Source: a virus. Taken from it: DNA of 64,000 nucleotides. How positions within the stretch are numbered: position 1 is the stretch's first letter; the number at the start of each line of letters is the position of its first letter. Below, piece after piece: positions 7,149 through 16,451 of the stretch. Both the position numbers and the translations under genes were made by a program. The notes under the pieces were generated by a model, which was not told the DNA's origin, ran no database searches, and worked only from the letters and a program-made list of their open reading frames with translations. The DNA lies in the IMG/VR virus record IMGVR_UViG_3300011013_000008, positions 22,123 through 86,122 of that record, one strand, 5' to 3'.

Positions 7149-7907
7149 ATGAAAAAAGAAATAAATATACCAACCAATTGTCCATCTTGTAATTCTATAC
7201 TTACTAGAGTTAATGACCAATTATTCTGCTATAACTCTAATTGTGGAGTTAAGAATACTAAGAAGATCTTACACTTTATTAAGGTTATGAAAATAAAAGG
7301 ACTTGGAGAAAAAACTGTTGAAAAATTAGGTATAAATAGCATACAAGATATTTATACCTTAAATAAAACACAAGTAGAAGAATTAGTAGGTGAAAAGATT
7401 AGTAATAAACTTTTTGCTGAAATAGAATTATCTAAGTTAGCATCATTTGATAAATATCTTGCAGCCTTTAGTATTCCATTAATTGGTAATACTGCTGGAA
7501 AGAAATTATCTGCTATTATTAATAGTGTAGATGAAATAACAGTAGATAACTGTAAAAAAGCTGGATTAGGAGATAAAGCCACCCAATCATTAATGAATTG
7601 GGTAACTAACGAATATCCAGAGTTTAAAACCCTACCAATAAAAATTACACCTGTTGCTAAACAACAAGAAGTAAAAGAAATTAATCTAAAAGTCTGTATA
7701 ACAGGCAAACTTAATGATTTTTCTTCTAGAAGTTTAGCATCTGAGTTCTTACAAGGTAAGGGAATAACTGTAGTATCTGGAGTAAGTAAAACTCTAGACT
7801 ATTTAATCGTAGAAGATAATAAACCTTCTAGTAAATTATCTAAAGCAAATAGTTATGGTATTCCACTAATAACTATAAAAAATCTAATTGAGGAAATTAA
7901 TAAATGA
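7149..7907 (+). CDS. ligB: NAD-dependent DNA ligase, zinc finger/HhH/BRCT subunit
   Basis: The product begins with a four-cysteine zinc finger (C11, C14, C27, C32), continues with helix-hairpin-helix elements such as KIKGLGEKTVEKLGI, and ends in a BRCT domain (LKVCITGKL to the C-terminus). These are the domains missing from the 5829 protein, so the two should assemble into one ligase. The next in-frame methionine lies inside the HhH region, so ATG 7149 is the start even though the mRNA leader would be almost absent. It overlaps the 7904 gene by four bases. Confidence 0.92.
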   Translation: MKKEINIPTNCPSCNSILTRVNDQLFCYNSNCGVKNTKKILHFIKVMKIKGLGEKTVEKLGINSIQDIYTLNKTQVEELVGEKISNKLFAEIELSKLASFDKYLAAFSIPLIGNTAGKKLSAIINSVDEITVDNCKKAGLGDKATQSLMNWVTNEYPEFKTLPIKITPVAKQQEVKEINLKVCITGKLNDFSSRSLASEFLQGKGITVVSGVSKTLDYLIVEDNKPSSKLSKANSYGIPLITIKNLIEEINK

Positions 7908-8659
7908 GTAATAACAAACAAACATGGACAGAAGATCGAGTAGCAACATTAGTTGGATTAGTTGGAGCAGACACTTCTGTTGAAGTATCCGCAGACCTTC
8001 AAAATACAGCAGCAGAGCAACTTGATGTATCTGTACGTTCAATCGCATCTAAACTTCGTAATCTTGAGTACTCCGTAGCTTCTACAGCTACTAAAAAAGT
8101 AGCTGCTTATAGTGCTACTGAAGAAGAAGAACTGCGTGCTTTTGTAGAAAGTAATGCTGGTATGTTTACATACGCTGAAATCGCAGAGCAAGTACTTAAT
8201 GGTTCTAGAACTGCTAAGCAAATTCAAGGTAAACTATTATCTATGGAGCTATTTGAAAGCGTTAAACCTACCCCTAAAGTAGAAGCTGCTAAGCAATATT
8301 CTGATGAGGAAGAAGTTAAATTTATTGAACTTATGAAAAGCGGAGCATATTTAGAAGATATTGCTGCTGCTATGGGTCGTGAACTTAACTCTGTTCGTGG
8401 TAAAGCATTATCTCTTACCCGTGCTGATGACAGTTTAACTGTGCCTAAGCAGAAAGAGTCTCATGCTACAGCTAAAGCTGATATTCTGGCAGATATTGAA
8501 GATGTTTCTGTAATGACTGTTGCTGAAATTGCTGCTGCAATTGATAAAACAGAACGTGGTGTTAAAACTATGCTTACTCGTCGTGCTCTTGTTGCAAAAG
8601 ATTATGATGGTGCTAAGAAAGCTGCTAAAAATGCTAAAGCAGCCGAAGAAGCTGCTTAA
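7904..8659 (+). CDS. tandem helix-turn-helix repeat protein
   Basis: The 251-residue protein contains four degenerate repeats of about 50-60 residues starting near residues 6, 65, 130 and 185. Each has a SANT/Myb-like pattern: an acidic aromatic helix, then an AE(I/Q)A-type helix-turn-helix and a KL..L or K..L recognition-like helix (SVRSIASKLRNLE; TAKQIQGKLLSME). The C-terminus is a lysine- and alanine-rich tail. This looks like a sequence- or structure-specific DNA-binding protein, perhaps abundant. A strong terminator follows. Function is inferred. Confidence 0.6.
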   Translation: MSNNKQTWTEDRVATLVGLVGADTSVEVSADLQNTAAEQLDVSVRSIASKLRNLEYSVASTATKKVAAYSATEEEELRAFVESNAGMFTYAEIAEQVLNGSRTAKQIQGKLLSMELFESVKPTPKVEAAKQYSDEEEVKFIELMKSGAYLEDIAAAMGRELNSVRGKALSLTRADDSLTVPKQKESHATAKADILADIEDVSVMTVAEIAAAIDKTERGVKTMLTRRALVAKDYDGAKKAAKNAKAAEEAA

Positions 8660-8684
8660 TCACTAGTAGTTAAGAAAAAAAAAG

Positions 8685-8714
8685 CAAAGCGGAGACACTC
8701 GTCTCCGCTTTTTT
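8685..8714 (+). terminator. intrinsic terminator
   Basis: A GC-rich stem with arms GCGGAGAC and GTCTCCGC around ACTC is followed by six T residues, immediately downstream of the 7904 gene. Confidence 0.88.
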
Positions 8715-8728
8715 ATGTGTGAGGCAAA

Positions 8729-9037
8729 ATGACTAAAAAAGTAACAGTAATATTTGAAGACGGTGAATCTTTAACTAATGGTGAAATTATTGCTAACCTA
8801 CACGCAGTCTATGGTAAAAATGCAGAAGTACAAGTTGACCCTGTTAATAAAACCCCTCAATCTTATATCCAATTTGCTATCGAGCAACTAATCACGGAAG
8901 AACAAGCTCTAATATTTTTTGACCAGCCAGAGCAATATCAAATTAAACTAAAAGAATTAAGACACCAAGTGCACAAAACCCTTCAATTTATATTAAACGA
9001 TGTAATTATGGAGAATGAAGAAAAGTTTTCTAGTTAG
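8729..9037 (+). CDS. hypothetical protein (102 aa)
   Basis: ATG 8729 follows a GTGAGGC ribosome-binding site just after the terminator hairpin. The product has a beta-hairpin-like N-terminus (KKVTVIFEDGESLTNGE) and a helical C-terminal half. It sits directly upstream of the replicative helicase gene, so a helicase accessory or loader role is conceivable but unsupported by motif. Confidence 0.55.
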   Translation: MTKKVTVIFEDGESLTNGEIIANLHAVYGKNAEVQVDPVNKTPQSYIQFAIEQLITEEQALIFFDQPEQYQIKLKELRHQVHKTLQFILNDVIMENEEKFSS

Positions 9038-9046
9038 GGAGAATTT

Positions 9047-10408
9047 ATGGCAGATATTCGTGGAATAGTATTATATAAAATACTAAGCAAAGAAGATGGA
9101 TTTCTAGAGGTATGGTCTAAACTAAAACTAGGTTACTTCGGACAAGAATATAGTTCTATCTATAAGATGTTAGCTAAGTTTTACCTAACACATAGTGACT
9201 TACCTTCATTTTCTGAATTAGAAATATTTAATAGAAACTCAATTAATGCTCTAGCAATAGAAGCATTAAAAAGTATTGAAGTTCCAGACGTAGAATTAGA
9301 TTTAGCTCTAGAAGCTCTTATTAATGATTTTACTCAGGAAGAAACCTTAGCTGAGTTAGATAAATTTGTAGATCATATAACTATTCTTAGCGCAGAAGAA
9401 ATTAAGGAAGAATTAGGAAATATACTATTAAATGTAGAAGAGAAAACATTATCCTCAGAAGATATTGTTAGAATGGATGAAATAGAACTTACTACTGAAC
9501 CTGAATTATTAGGATTAATGCCATTAGGCATTAATAATACATTTGATGCAGAAATTGGTGGTATGGCTCCTACAGAAGTCTTAGCTCTAGGAGGTATGAG
9601 AGGTAGTGGTAAATCTATATTAAGTGAAAACTTATGGATTAACCAATATGAATATGGAAAAAGTTCTCTTTACTTTACTATTGAAATGCGAGCCAGAGAA
9701 ATATTTAATAGAGCATTAGCAATGCTTAGTGGTGTTCCTCTTACTAATATTATAAAAGCAGATTTAACTGATATTCAGCTAGATAAGATTGCTAAAGTTA
9801 GAGCGCATATGTTCGAAGGTGGAGAAGAAGTTTATCATAACTATATAGAACATAATGATTATACAAAGTTTAAAAATGAGTTAATATATACAAAGAAGCT
9901 AAAAGAAAATAATCAATTAGTAATAGTTGATAATCCTAGTTTAACATTAGCTAGTATAGACTTAAATATACAGAAGTTTAAAGCTCAGTTTGGGGATAGT
10001 TTAAACTTAGTAGTAGTAGATTATCTTAATGTAATAAACGTAGAAGATAAGTATGATTGGAAAGTACAAGTAGCTACATCAGCTAAACTAAAGGAGATTG
10101 CTAGAAAGCATGATATAATTTTAGCTGCTCCATATCAAATAGATAAAACAGGTGAAGCAAGGTTCTCAAAAGGTATTTTAGATAGTGTTGATATTGCTAT
10201 GACTCTGAATAAATCAGAGGGTAGAATAGATTTTGAATCTACTAAAACTAGAAATATGAAGCCTTTTACAATGGCTTCTCCTATTGATGATAGAACAATG
10301 CGTATTGATCCAAACGATGCAAATTTACCACCTAAAGAGGAAGCAGAACCAGAAGAAAAGAAAGAAAGTAAAAACGAAGAGAAATCACAAGATTTACCTT
10401 GGCACTAA
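9047..10408 (+). CDS. replicative DNA helicase (DnaB-like)
   Basis: The 453-residue protein has a helical N-terminal region and a RecA-like core with Walker A GMRGSGKS at 183-190. TIEMRAREIFNRAL corresponds to the DnaB motif with catalytic glutamate, and VVVDYLNVI corresponds to Walker B. The acidic C-terminal tail (about 30 residues rich in E and K) ends in DLPWH, resembling tips that contact partner proteins. It lies just upstream of the primase and polymerase genes, forming the replisome module. Confidence 0.9.
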   Translation: MADIRGIVLYKILSKEDGFLEVWSKLKLGYFGQEYSSIYKMLAKFYLTHSDLPSFSELEIFNRNSINALAIEALKSIEVPDVELDLALEALINDFTQEETLAELDKFVDHITILSAEEIKEELGNILLNVEEKTLSSEDIVRMDEIELTTEPELLGLMPLGINNTFDAEIGGMAPTEVLALGGMRGSGKSILSENLWINQYEYGKSSLYFTIEMRAREIFNRALAMLSGVPLTNIIKADLTDIQLDKIAKVRAHMFEGGEEVYHNYIEHNDYTKFKNELIYTKKLKENNQLVIVDNPSLTLASIDLNIQKFKAQFGDSLNLVVVDYLNVINVEDKYDWKVQVATSAKLKEIARKHDIILAAPYQIDKTGEARFSKGILDSVDIAMTLNKSEGRIDFESTKTRNMKPFTMASPIDDRTMRIDPNDANLPPKEEAEPEEKKESKNEEKSQDLPWH

Positions 10409-10417
10409 GGAGTTGAA

Positions 10418-11290
10418 ATGAATGTAGTAGAGTTACTAGAGAAAGAAGGAATAAGATATACTAGCGCAGGAAAAGATGTACTAATACATTGTTTAAATCC
10501 TAACCATGAAGATAATAACCCTTCTATGCGTATTGATAGAATAACTGGTATGATGGGTTGTTTTTCTTGTGGCTTTGGTGGCAATCTATTCACCCATTTT
10601 AACAAATCAGTTGACACCACATCGATAAAAGTGATACAATTAAAAAAGAAAATTAGAGATATAACAAAAAATGAATTATTATTACCACCAGGCAAAAGCG
10701 ATTTTAAACAAAACTATCGGGGAATATCTAAAGACACGTATAAGCAATTCGAAGCTTTTACTCATGATAATTATGAGGGAAGAATTGTATTTCCCATCAG
10801 CAATATTACTGGTAAACTTATTGCAGTTATAGGTAGATATGCTTTTAGTGAAGCAACACCTAAGTATTTGATTGACCCATCTCATGTTAAATTACCAATT
10901 TATCCTCCTAAACCAGATATCTACAAAGATTCAATTATTTTAGTAGAGGGTATATTTGATGTATTAAACCTATATGATAAAGGTTTAACTAATGTAGTAT
11001 GTGGTTTTGGTAAATCAATGGGTGAGACCAAAAAACGAGATAAGAGAGTAGAAGTATTAAATAAATTTATACCTTTAAAAATACAAGGTGTTAAAAAGAT
11101 TTTTATTTTATATGATACTGGAGCAGATTCTTCTGCTAAGAAATTAGCTTTTCTATTATCTGAGTTATTTATTACAGAAGTAGTACTAGACTTTCCACTA
11201 TTTTCTAAAAATAAAGATGCTGGTGATCTAAATAAAGAGGAAGTTCAACAATTGAAAGAGTATATATATGAAACGAGTAGCACTGATTGA
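10418..11290 (+). CDS. DNA primase (zinc finger plus TOPRIM)
   Basis: A CHC2-type zinc finger is formed by C25, H30, C48 and C51. The TOPRIM domain shows ILVEGIFD with E177 and then LYDTGADSSAKK and a DAGD motif. The protein is short (290 residues) and lacks a helicase domain, consistent with a separate helicase next door. AAGGAG precedes ATG 10418. Its end overlaps the polymerase gene by 23 bp. Confidence 0.88.
   Translation: MNVVELLEKEGIRYTSAGKDVLIHCLNPNHEDNNPSMRIDRITGMMGCFSCGFGGNLFTHFNKSVDTTSIKVIQLKKKIRDITKNELLLPPGKSDFKQNYRGISKDTYKQFEAFTHDNYEGRIVFPISNITGKLIAVIGRYAFSEATPKYLIDPSHVKLPIYPPKPDIYKDSIILVEGIFDVLNLYDKGLTNVVCGFGKSMGETKKRDKRVEVLNKFIPLKIQGVKKIFILYDTGADSSAKKLAFLLSELFITEVVLDFPLFSKNKDAGDLNKEEVQQLKEYIYETSSTD
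10611..10640 (+). promoter_or_regulatory. possible internal promoter in the primase gene
   Basis: TTGACA at 10611-10616 and TACAAT at 10635-10640 are 18 bp apart within coding sequence. It could add transcription of the polymerase gene or be coincidental. Confidence 0.3.
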
Positions 11291-13538
11291 TAAATATGAT
11301 AAAGGAACTAACTATGCAAAGCTATTTCCTGAAGTTGAAATAGACTTATATCATTTATCATCACAAAACAAGAAAAAGCTATTAGTAGCTGATATGGATA
11401 TAGAAATAGACACTGAAGATTATGACTTTATAATTTTAGTAGGGGCAGAACCAACTAAGAAATATTGTTCTGGTAATGTATCTACTCATCAAGGTTATCT
11501 AGTAGATGAAAAATATTTACCTTTAATTGATCCAGGGATGTTAATATTCAAACCAGATATGAAATCTGCATTTGATAGATCAGTTAGTAATATACTAGAG
11601 TATATTTCAGGAGATAAAAAGCAGCCCATTTGGAGGGAATCAATCGGAGTAGAAGATGAGCAGGAAGCTCTGACTATACTAAAAGAAATTCTAGATGCTC
11701 CAGTTGGGCCGGTTGCTCTGGATACTGAAACAACTGCTTTATATAGTAGAAAAGGTACAGTACTAGGAATTAGTATAGCAAATTCTATTACTAAAGGTTA
11801 TTACATTTCTGCTGATGTTGTTGCAGAGGACTGCATAGAGATTATTCAAGCTATTATTAATAAACACATTATAGTATTCCATAATGCTAAATTTGATATA
11901 CATATGTTAAATTATCATTTTGGGTTAGACTTTGACTTAGATAATATAACTAATCCAGATTCTTTCGAAGATACTTTAATGTTACACTATATTCTAGATG
12001 AATCTACTGGGTCTCATGGACTAAAACAATTATGTATAAAATATACTGATCTAGGAGATTATGATAGGGATTTAGACCAATTTAAGAAAGATTACTGTAG
12101 GCTACATAAAGTAAAGCAGGCAGATTTTACTTATGATTTAATTCCATTTGATATTATGTATCCGTATGCAGCAAAAGATGCGATGGGTACTCTAGAATTA
12201 TATACAAAGTTTATTGATATAGTTAAGAATAGCAGAATAAACAAAGCGTATGAAATGCTGAAGAAAGGTGCTAAGTTTTTAATAAAGATTGAGGATAATG
12301 GAGTTCCTTTCTCAAAAGAAAAACTATTAGTTACTCAAACAGCGTTAGATGATGAAATATTCCAACTAGAACAATCTATCTACAAATACCCAGAAATATC
12401 TAAACTAGAAGAAACTTTAGAGGTTAAGTTTAATCCTAATTCTGTTCAACATTTACGATATTTATTTTATAGTATGTTAAATCTTCCTGTACACGGTAAA
12501 AAGACTGCAACTGGAGCTAATAGTGTAGACGCTGAAGTATTAGATTATTTATCGGAATTACACCCTATAGTTGAACATATTAGTCAGATAAAGAAAGCTA
12601 AAAAGATTAAATCTACCTATATTGATAAAGTGCTAATGCATCTTGATTGGGATGGTAGATTAAGAACAAACTATAACCTAACTACTACTACTTCTGGTAG
12701 ACTTAGTAGTTCTGGAACATTAAATATGCAACAATTACCTAGAGATGATAAACGGGTAAAAAGTTGTATTACTGCTCCAGAAGGATATAGTATAGTATCA
12801 CAGGATCTTGGTACAGCAGAAATGTACATTGCTGCAGTTCTATCAAAAGATAAAAACTTAATGCAAGTATTCATTGATAAACAAAAAGGGATTGGAGCAG
12901 ATTTTCACTCCTCTATTGCACATATGGTATTTAGATTACCTTGTGATGCTAAAGAAGTTAAAGAATTATATCCAATACAAAGACAAGCAGCAAAAGCTAT
13001 TTCTTTTGGTATTCTATATGGCTCAGGGCCGGACAAGGTAGCAAATACTGTAAATAGTGAGGGTGGTAATTTTACAGTACAAGATGCTAATGAAGCTATT
13101 GAACAATATTTTGCAGCTTTCCCTAAACTAAAGAAATGGTTATCTACAAATCAGCAGTTAATTAAGAAACAGGGATATATTTATTCAATCTTTAACAGAA
13201 AAAGAAGATTAGGAAATGTATTCTCTAAGGATAGACAGACTCAAGGACATGAGGTACGAAGTGGAATTAATTTTCTAGTACAGTCTGTAGCTTCTGATAT
13301 TAACCTATTGGCTAGTATTGATATACAACAATACATCAATGATAGGAACTTAGATGTAGAGATTTTTGGCTTAGTACATGACTCTATCTTAGCTATAGTA
13401 AATAATAACAATCTTGATGAGTATTTAAAAATTGCTCAAGAACTTACACAACAGGATTTTGGTTGTAGTATTCCAGGTTGTCCTATTGCTGTAGACCAAG
13501 AGATAGGAACAGACTATTCCTTTAAAAAAGATGAATAA
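11268..13538 (+). CDS. DNA polymerase I family (family A) replicative polymerase
   Basis: The 756-residue protein has a 3'-5' exonuclease domain with ALDTETTAL (D152, E154) and a family A polymerase domain. Motif A reads DLGTAE near 513-518, motif B RQAAKAISFGILYG starts at R572, and motif C VHDS lies at 703-706. Motif C has serine where most family members have glutamate, but the catalytic aspartate is retained. No 5' nuclease domain is present; that activity is supplied by the gene at 19812. Confidence 0.93.
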   Translation: MKRVALIDKYDKGTNYAKLFPEVEIDLYHLSSQNKKKLLVADMDIEIDTEDYDFIILVGAEPTKKYCSGNVSTHQGYLVDEKYLPLIDPGMLIFKPDMKSAFDRSVSNILEYISGDKKQPIWRESIGVEDEQEALTILKEILDAPVGPVALDTETTALYSRKGTVLGISIANSITKGYYISADVVAEDCIEIIQAIINKHIIVFHNAKFDIHMLNYHFGLDFDLDNITNPDSFEDTLMLHYILDESTGSHGLKQLCIKYTDLGDYDRDLDQFKKDYCRLHKVKQADFTYDLIPFDIMYPYAAKDAMGTLELYTKFIDIVKNSRINKAYEMLKKGAKFLIKIEDNGVPFSKEKLLVTQTALDDEIFQLEQSIYKYPEISKLEETLEVKFNPNSVQHLRYLFYSMLNLPVHGKKTATGANSVDAEVLDYLSELHPIVEHISQIKKAKKIKSTYIDKVLMHLDWDGRLRTNYNLTTTTSGRLSSSGTLNMQQLPRDDKRVKSCITAPEGYSIVSQDLGTAEMYIAAVLSKDKNLMQVFIDKQKGIGADFHSSIAHMVFRLPCDAKEVKELYPIQRQAAKAISFGILYGSGPDKVANTVNSEGGNFTVQDANEAIEQYFAAFPKLKKWLSTNQQLIKKQGYIYSIFNRKRRLGNVFSKDRQTQGHEVRSGINFLVQSVASDINLLASIDIQQYINDRNLDVEIFGLVHDSILAIVNNNNLDEYLKIAQELTQQDFGCSIPGCPIAVDQEIGTDYSFKKDE

Positions 13539-14046
13539 AAAGCTAGTATGGCCACTATATCATATCCGTACTTACAGAAGTATAGAAGAAAAGGATGGTA
13601 TTATATATCTAGAGGATAATAGAGGTACTTATATTATTGATAATAAAAATCTTAGTGGTGATACTCTAGGTAAAAGAAGAATACGATTAAAGCATTCTTA
13701 TTTAGACGAGGGAATAAGAATATATAAACTAACTAAGATTTTTTATTATTGGGCAGACGTTATTAATAATACTCATCTGTCTAAGACGTATATAGATAGT
13801 AAAGGTACTTTATTCTTCTATAAGAAATCAAATAGACGGAAATTAATATATAAAAAGGTAAAAGATATTGTTATAACTAAAGATAGCAAACTATTAGTCT
13901 ACTGTGAAGATATATTTAAACCAATTTTAATTAGTTTTATACCTGTAGTAATGCCTAAATACTTAGGCTTGCTACAGATATATGATGACTATTTATTATA
14001 TGAATTATCTAGTACAGATAAGAAGGAAACATGGAGATTAGTATGA
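13531..14046 (+). CDS. hypothetical protein (171 aa)
   Basis: ATG 13531 overlaps the polymerase stop by 8 bp and the gene overlaps the following helicase start, so it is part of the replication operon. The sequence is rich in Ile, Lys and Tyr and looks beta-stranded, with no recognised motif. Tight packing between polymerase and helicase genes suggests a replication accessory role by context only. Confidence 0.6.
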   Translation: MNKKLVWPLYHIRTYRSIEEKDGIIYLEDNRGTYIIDNKNLSGDTLGKRRIRLKHSYLDEGIRIYKLTKIFYYWADVINNTHLSKTYIDSKGTLFFYKKSNRRKLIYKKVKDIVITKDSKLLVYCEDIFKPILISFIPVVMPKYLGLLQIYDDYLLYELSSTDKKETWRLV

Positions 14047-15371
14047 AAGCAGTTCTTAGTAATAGAATATATCTTAGTAGTACACCGGAATTATTTAAAA
14101 GATGCAGGGAAGCATTATACTATGTAATACCACCAAAAAATTCTAAATTTGGTCGGCCAGAAATTGTTAATGATATAGTAATGATAAGTCCTACAGTATT
14201 TTCTATACCTATTGGTAGACAGGAATTAATACCGGAAGACTATGAAATTATTGATAAAAGAACTAGTGTAGGAGCTAGCATACCTAAACCTTTGATAGAG
14301 TTAAGGGAAGATCAAGTTAGTATTTTTGATGCAGTTAATGATAATTGTTTGATAAATGCAAAACCTGGGTATGGAAAGACTTTTACAGGATTACATATAG
14401 CTAAGAAATTAGGGTTAAAAACTTTAGTAGTAGTTCATAATACAGCACTAAGAGATCAGTGGGAAGAAGAAACTTATAAATTATTTGGCTTTAGGCCAGA
14501 TATTATAGGTACTGGTAAACTAAATAGTAGTACTAGTATTGTTATTAGTAATACACAAACTCTAGTTAAGCATTTAGATAAATTCTCTAAAGAGTTTGGT
14601 ACTCTAATAGTTGATGAGGTTCATAGGACACCATCTACAATATTTAAAAAAATTGTAGATTCTTCTTATGCACGATATAAGATTGGGCTAAGTGCTACTA
14701 TTAAGCGCAAAGATAATAAACATGTATTTATTCCTGATTATTTTAGTAAGGATATATTTATACCGGATACGGATACCGCATTAATACCAACTATAACGAT
14801 TATCAGAACAAAACTAAGGTTATCAGTCGGTAAGGTTTCAAAGGTAGGAAAACTCTCTAGGAAAACATCTGGTGGTTGGGCGTCTCAACTAACAGAATTA
14901 TGTGATAATCCAGAATATATAGAGTTAGTATCAAACCTAGTAGATATTAAATCTAATGTAGAAGGGCACAAAGTATTGTGCATAGGAGATAGATTAAATT
15001 TCCTAGATGTATGTACTAAAAGAGTAGCTAACTCAGTCAAAGTAACTAGCGAAACCACTAATAGAAAGGAAATACATGAAGGGTTTTATGATATACCTAC
15101 TAAATATAATAGTTTATTTGGTATCACTAGTATTTATAAAGAGGGTATTTCTGTTAATCCTCTTAGTTGTTTAGTACTAGGAGCACCAATAAATAATGAA
15201 CCTTTACTAGAACAGGTTATAGGTCGAGTAACTAGACCACATAAAGGAAAAAAGAACCCAGAAATAGTTGATATAGGATTAGATGATCCAGTTGGTAGAC
15301 GTCAATTAGCTACTAGAGTTAATTACTATATTAATAGGGGTTATAAAATAAGGGAGATACGACTTGATTAG
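14031..15371 (+). CDS. superfamily 2 DNA helicase (D10-like)
   Basis: Walker A is PGYGKT ending at residue 117 and motif II is DEVH at 195-198. Motif III is LSATIKRKD and motif VI GRVTRPHKGK. The arrangement matches UvsW/D10-type branch-migration helicases. Two starts are possible, ATG 14031 (AAGGA upstream) and ATG 14043 (GGAGA upstream). It is followed by a TTG-started small gene that overlaps its end. Confidence 0.85.
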   Translation: MEISMKAVLSNRIYLSSTPELFKRCREALYYVIPPKNSKFGRPEIVNDIVMISPTVFSIPIGRQELIPEDYEIIDKRTSVGASIPKPLIELREDQVSIFDAVNDNCLINAKPGYGKTFTGLHIAKKLGLKTLVVVHNTALRDQWEEETYKLFGFRPDIIGTGKLNSSTSIVISNTQTLVKHLDKFSKEFGTLIVDEVHRTPSTIFKKIVDSSYARYKIGLSATIKRKDNKHVFIPDYFSKDIFIPDTDTALIPTITIIRTKLRLSVGKVSKVGKLSRKTSGGWASQLTELCDNPEYIELVSNLVDIKSNVEGHKVLCIGDRLNFLDVCTKRVANSVKVTSETTNRKEIHEGFYDIPTKYNSLFGITSIYKEGISVNPLSCLVLGAPINNEPLLEQVIGRVTRPHKGKKNPEIVDIGLDDPVGRRQLATRVNYYINRGYKIREIRLD

Positions 15372-15744
15372 ATACGATTGGAATGTATTATCTAAGCATC
15401 CTATTTATTATATATTTAACATTCTATATATACTAGATAATAAAATAGATTTTAAAACATTAACTAGAGAAGAATTAGGTGTAATAGCCTCTTTTAAAGA
15501 TAAGTCAGGTTTTCTGCTTAACTTTAATGGGATATTATCTAATAAGAGTAAACACACAGATAGTGAGATTTACTTATACTTAGATTTAGCTGCACAACGC
15601 AGTTATATCAATTACAAAGAAACAGGTGATCTTAGATTACCAACATACTACATTGAGCATAAATATGATCTTTCGAGATTAAGATTAAATACTATGCTCA
15701 CTGTGACTGATGAAGATATAATCTTCAAATATGAGGAAAAATAA
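15364..15744 (+). CDS. hypothetical protein (126 aa), TTG start
   Basis: TTG 15364 follows GGGAGATAC and overlaps the helicase stop by 8 bp. The product begins MIRYDWNVLSKHPIYYIFNI and is mixed alpha/beta with many Tyr and Leu residues. No family is recognised. It ends two bases before the SSB-like gene. Confidence 0.6.
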   Translation: MIRYDWNVLSKHPIYYIFNILYILDNKIDFKTLTREELGVIASFKDKSGFLLNFNGILSNKSKHTDSEIYLYLDLAAQRSYINYKETGDLRLPTYYIEHKYDLSRLRLNTMLTVTDEDIIFKYEEK

Positions 15745-15746
15745 AG

Positions 15747-16397
15747 ATGGCAAAAGGTTTTTCAGAATCCAATGGATCAGCAAAAAAGGGTGGAACTTAT
15801 TACAAATGGGTAGATGGAGATCAAACTCTAAGATTAGTAGGAGATATTGTTCCAAGATATTCTTACTGGAAAAGAACTCCAGACGGAAAAAACATTTCAA
15901 TTGAGTGTTTAGCTTTCGATCGAGATCAAGAAAAATTTACTAATGTAGAAAAGGATTGGTTTAAAGAATTACTTGGTACTGATGATAATGGAAAAGAAAT
16001 TCATTGTTCTTGGTCTTATGTATGCAGAGCTATTGACCCTAAAGATGATACAAAAACTGTGTTAATCCCAATGAAGAAAAAATTATATCAACAAATTATG
16101 GATGTAGCAGCAGAGCTTGGTGATCCTACAGATGTTGATAAAGGATGGGATCTTCCAATAGAGCGTAAGAAAACTGGAACTCAAGCGTTTAATGTTGAAT
16201 ATAACTTAAAGCAACTTAAATGTAAAAACACTGCATTAAATGATGTACAAAAAGAGACAGTAGCTAATATGCCGGATATTGACACATTAGTACCACGTCC
16301 AACTGCAGATGAGCAACATAAGTTTATCTTAGCAACTTTCTTTGGTGGTGATGAAACCACAGAAGATGCAGAGGCTGTAAATGAGCTAGAAGGTTAA
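15747..16397 (+). CDS. putative single-stranded DNA-binding protein
   Basis: The 216-residue protein has a Gly/Ser/Lys-rich N-terminus, a central region with many aromatic and charged residues (TYYKWVDGDQTLRLVGDI, SWSYVCRAIDP), and a strongly acidic C-terminal tail (GGDETTEDAEAVNELEG). This matches the organisation of phage gp32-like SSBs, where the acidic tail recruits partners. Its place among replication genes fits. The call rests on architecture, not on a diagnostic motif. Confidence 0.6.
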   Translation: MAKGFSESNGSAKKGGTYYKWVDGDQTLRLVGDIVPRYSYWKRTPDGKNISIECLAFDRDQEKFTNVEKDWFKELLGTDDNGKEIHCSWSYVCRAIDPKDDTKTVLIPMKKKLYQQIMDVAAELGDPTDVDKGWDLPIERKKTGTQAFNVEYNLKQLKCKNTALNDVQKETVANMPDIDTLVPRPTADEQHKFILATFFGGDETTEDAEAVNELEG

Positions 16398-16406
16398 AAG
16401 ACCTTT

Positions 16407-16433
16407 ATGTAGCCCAGTAAACCTGGGCTACAT
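16407..16433 (+). other. perfect 11-bp hairpin after the SSB-like gene
   Basis: ATGTAGCCCAG and CTGGGCTACAT flank a TAAAC loop. There is no clear T tract (TATTTATA follows), so it may act as a partial terminator, an RNA stabiliser or a processing site separating the abundant SSB-like mRNA from the nuclease genes. Confidence 0.6.
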
Positions 16434-16451
16434 ATTTATAATGAGGTACAA

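Noticed and set aside
7352-7708. 118-residue minus-strand frame opposite the second ligase gene
   Set aside because: It is fully antisense to conserved HhH sequence and has no initiation signals.
11268-13538. Inactive polymerase because motif C reads HDS instead of HDE
   Set aside because: The metal-binding aspartate is kept and other motifs are intact; the glutamate is less strictly required in this family, so loss of activity is not indicated.
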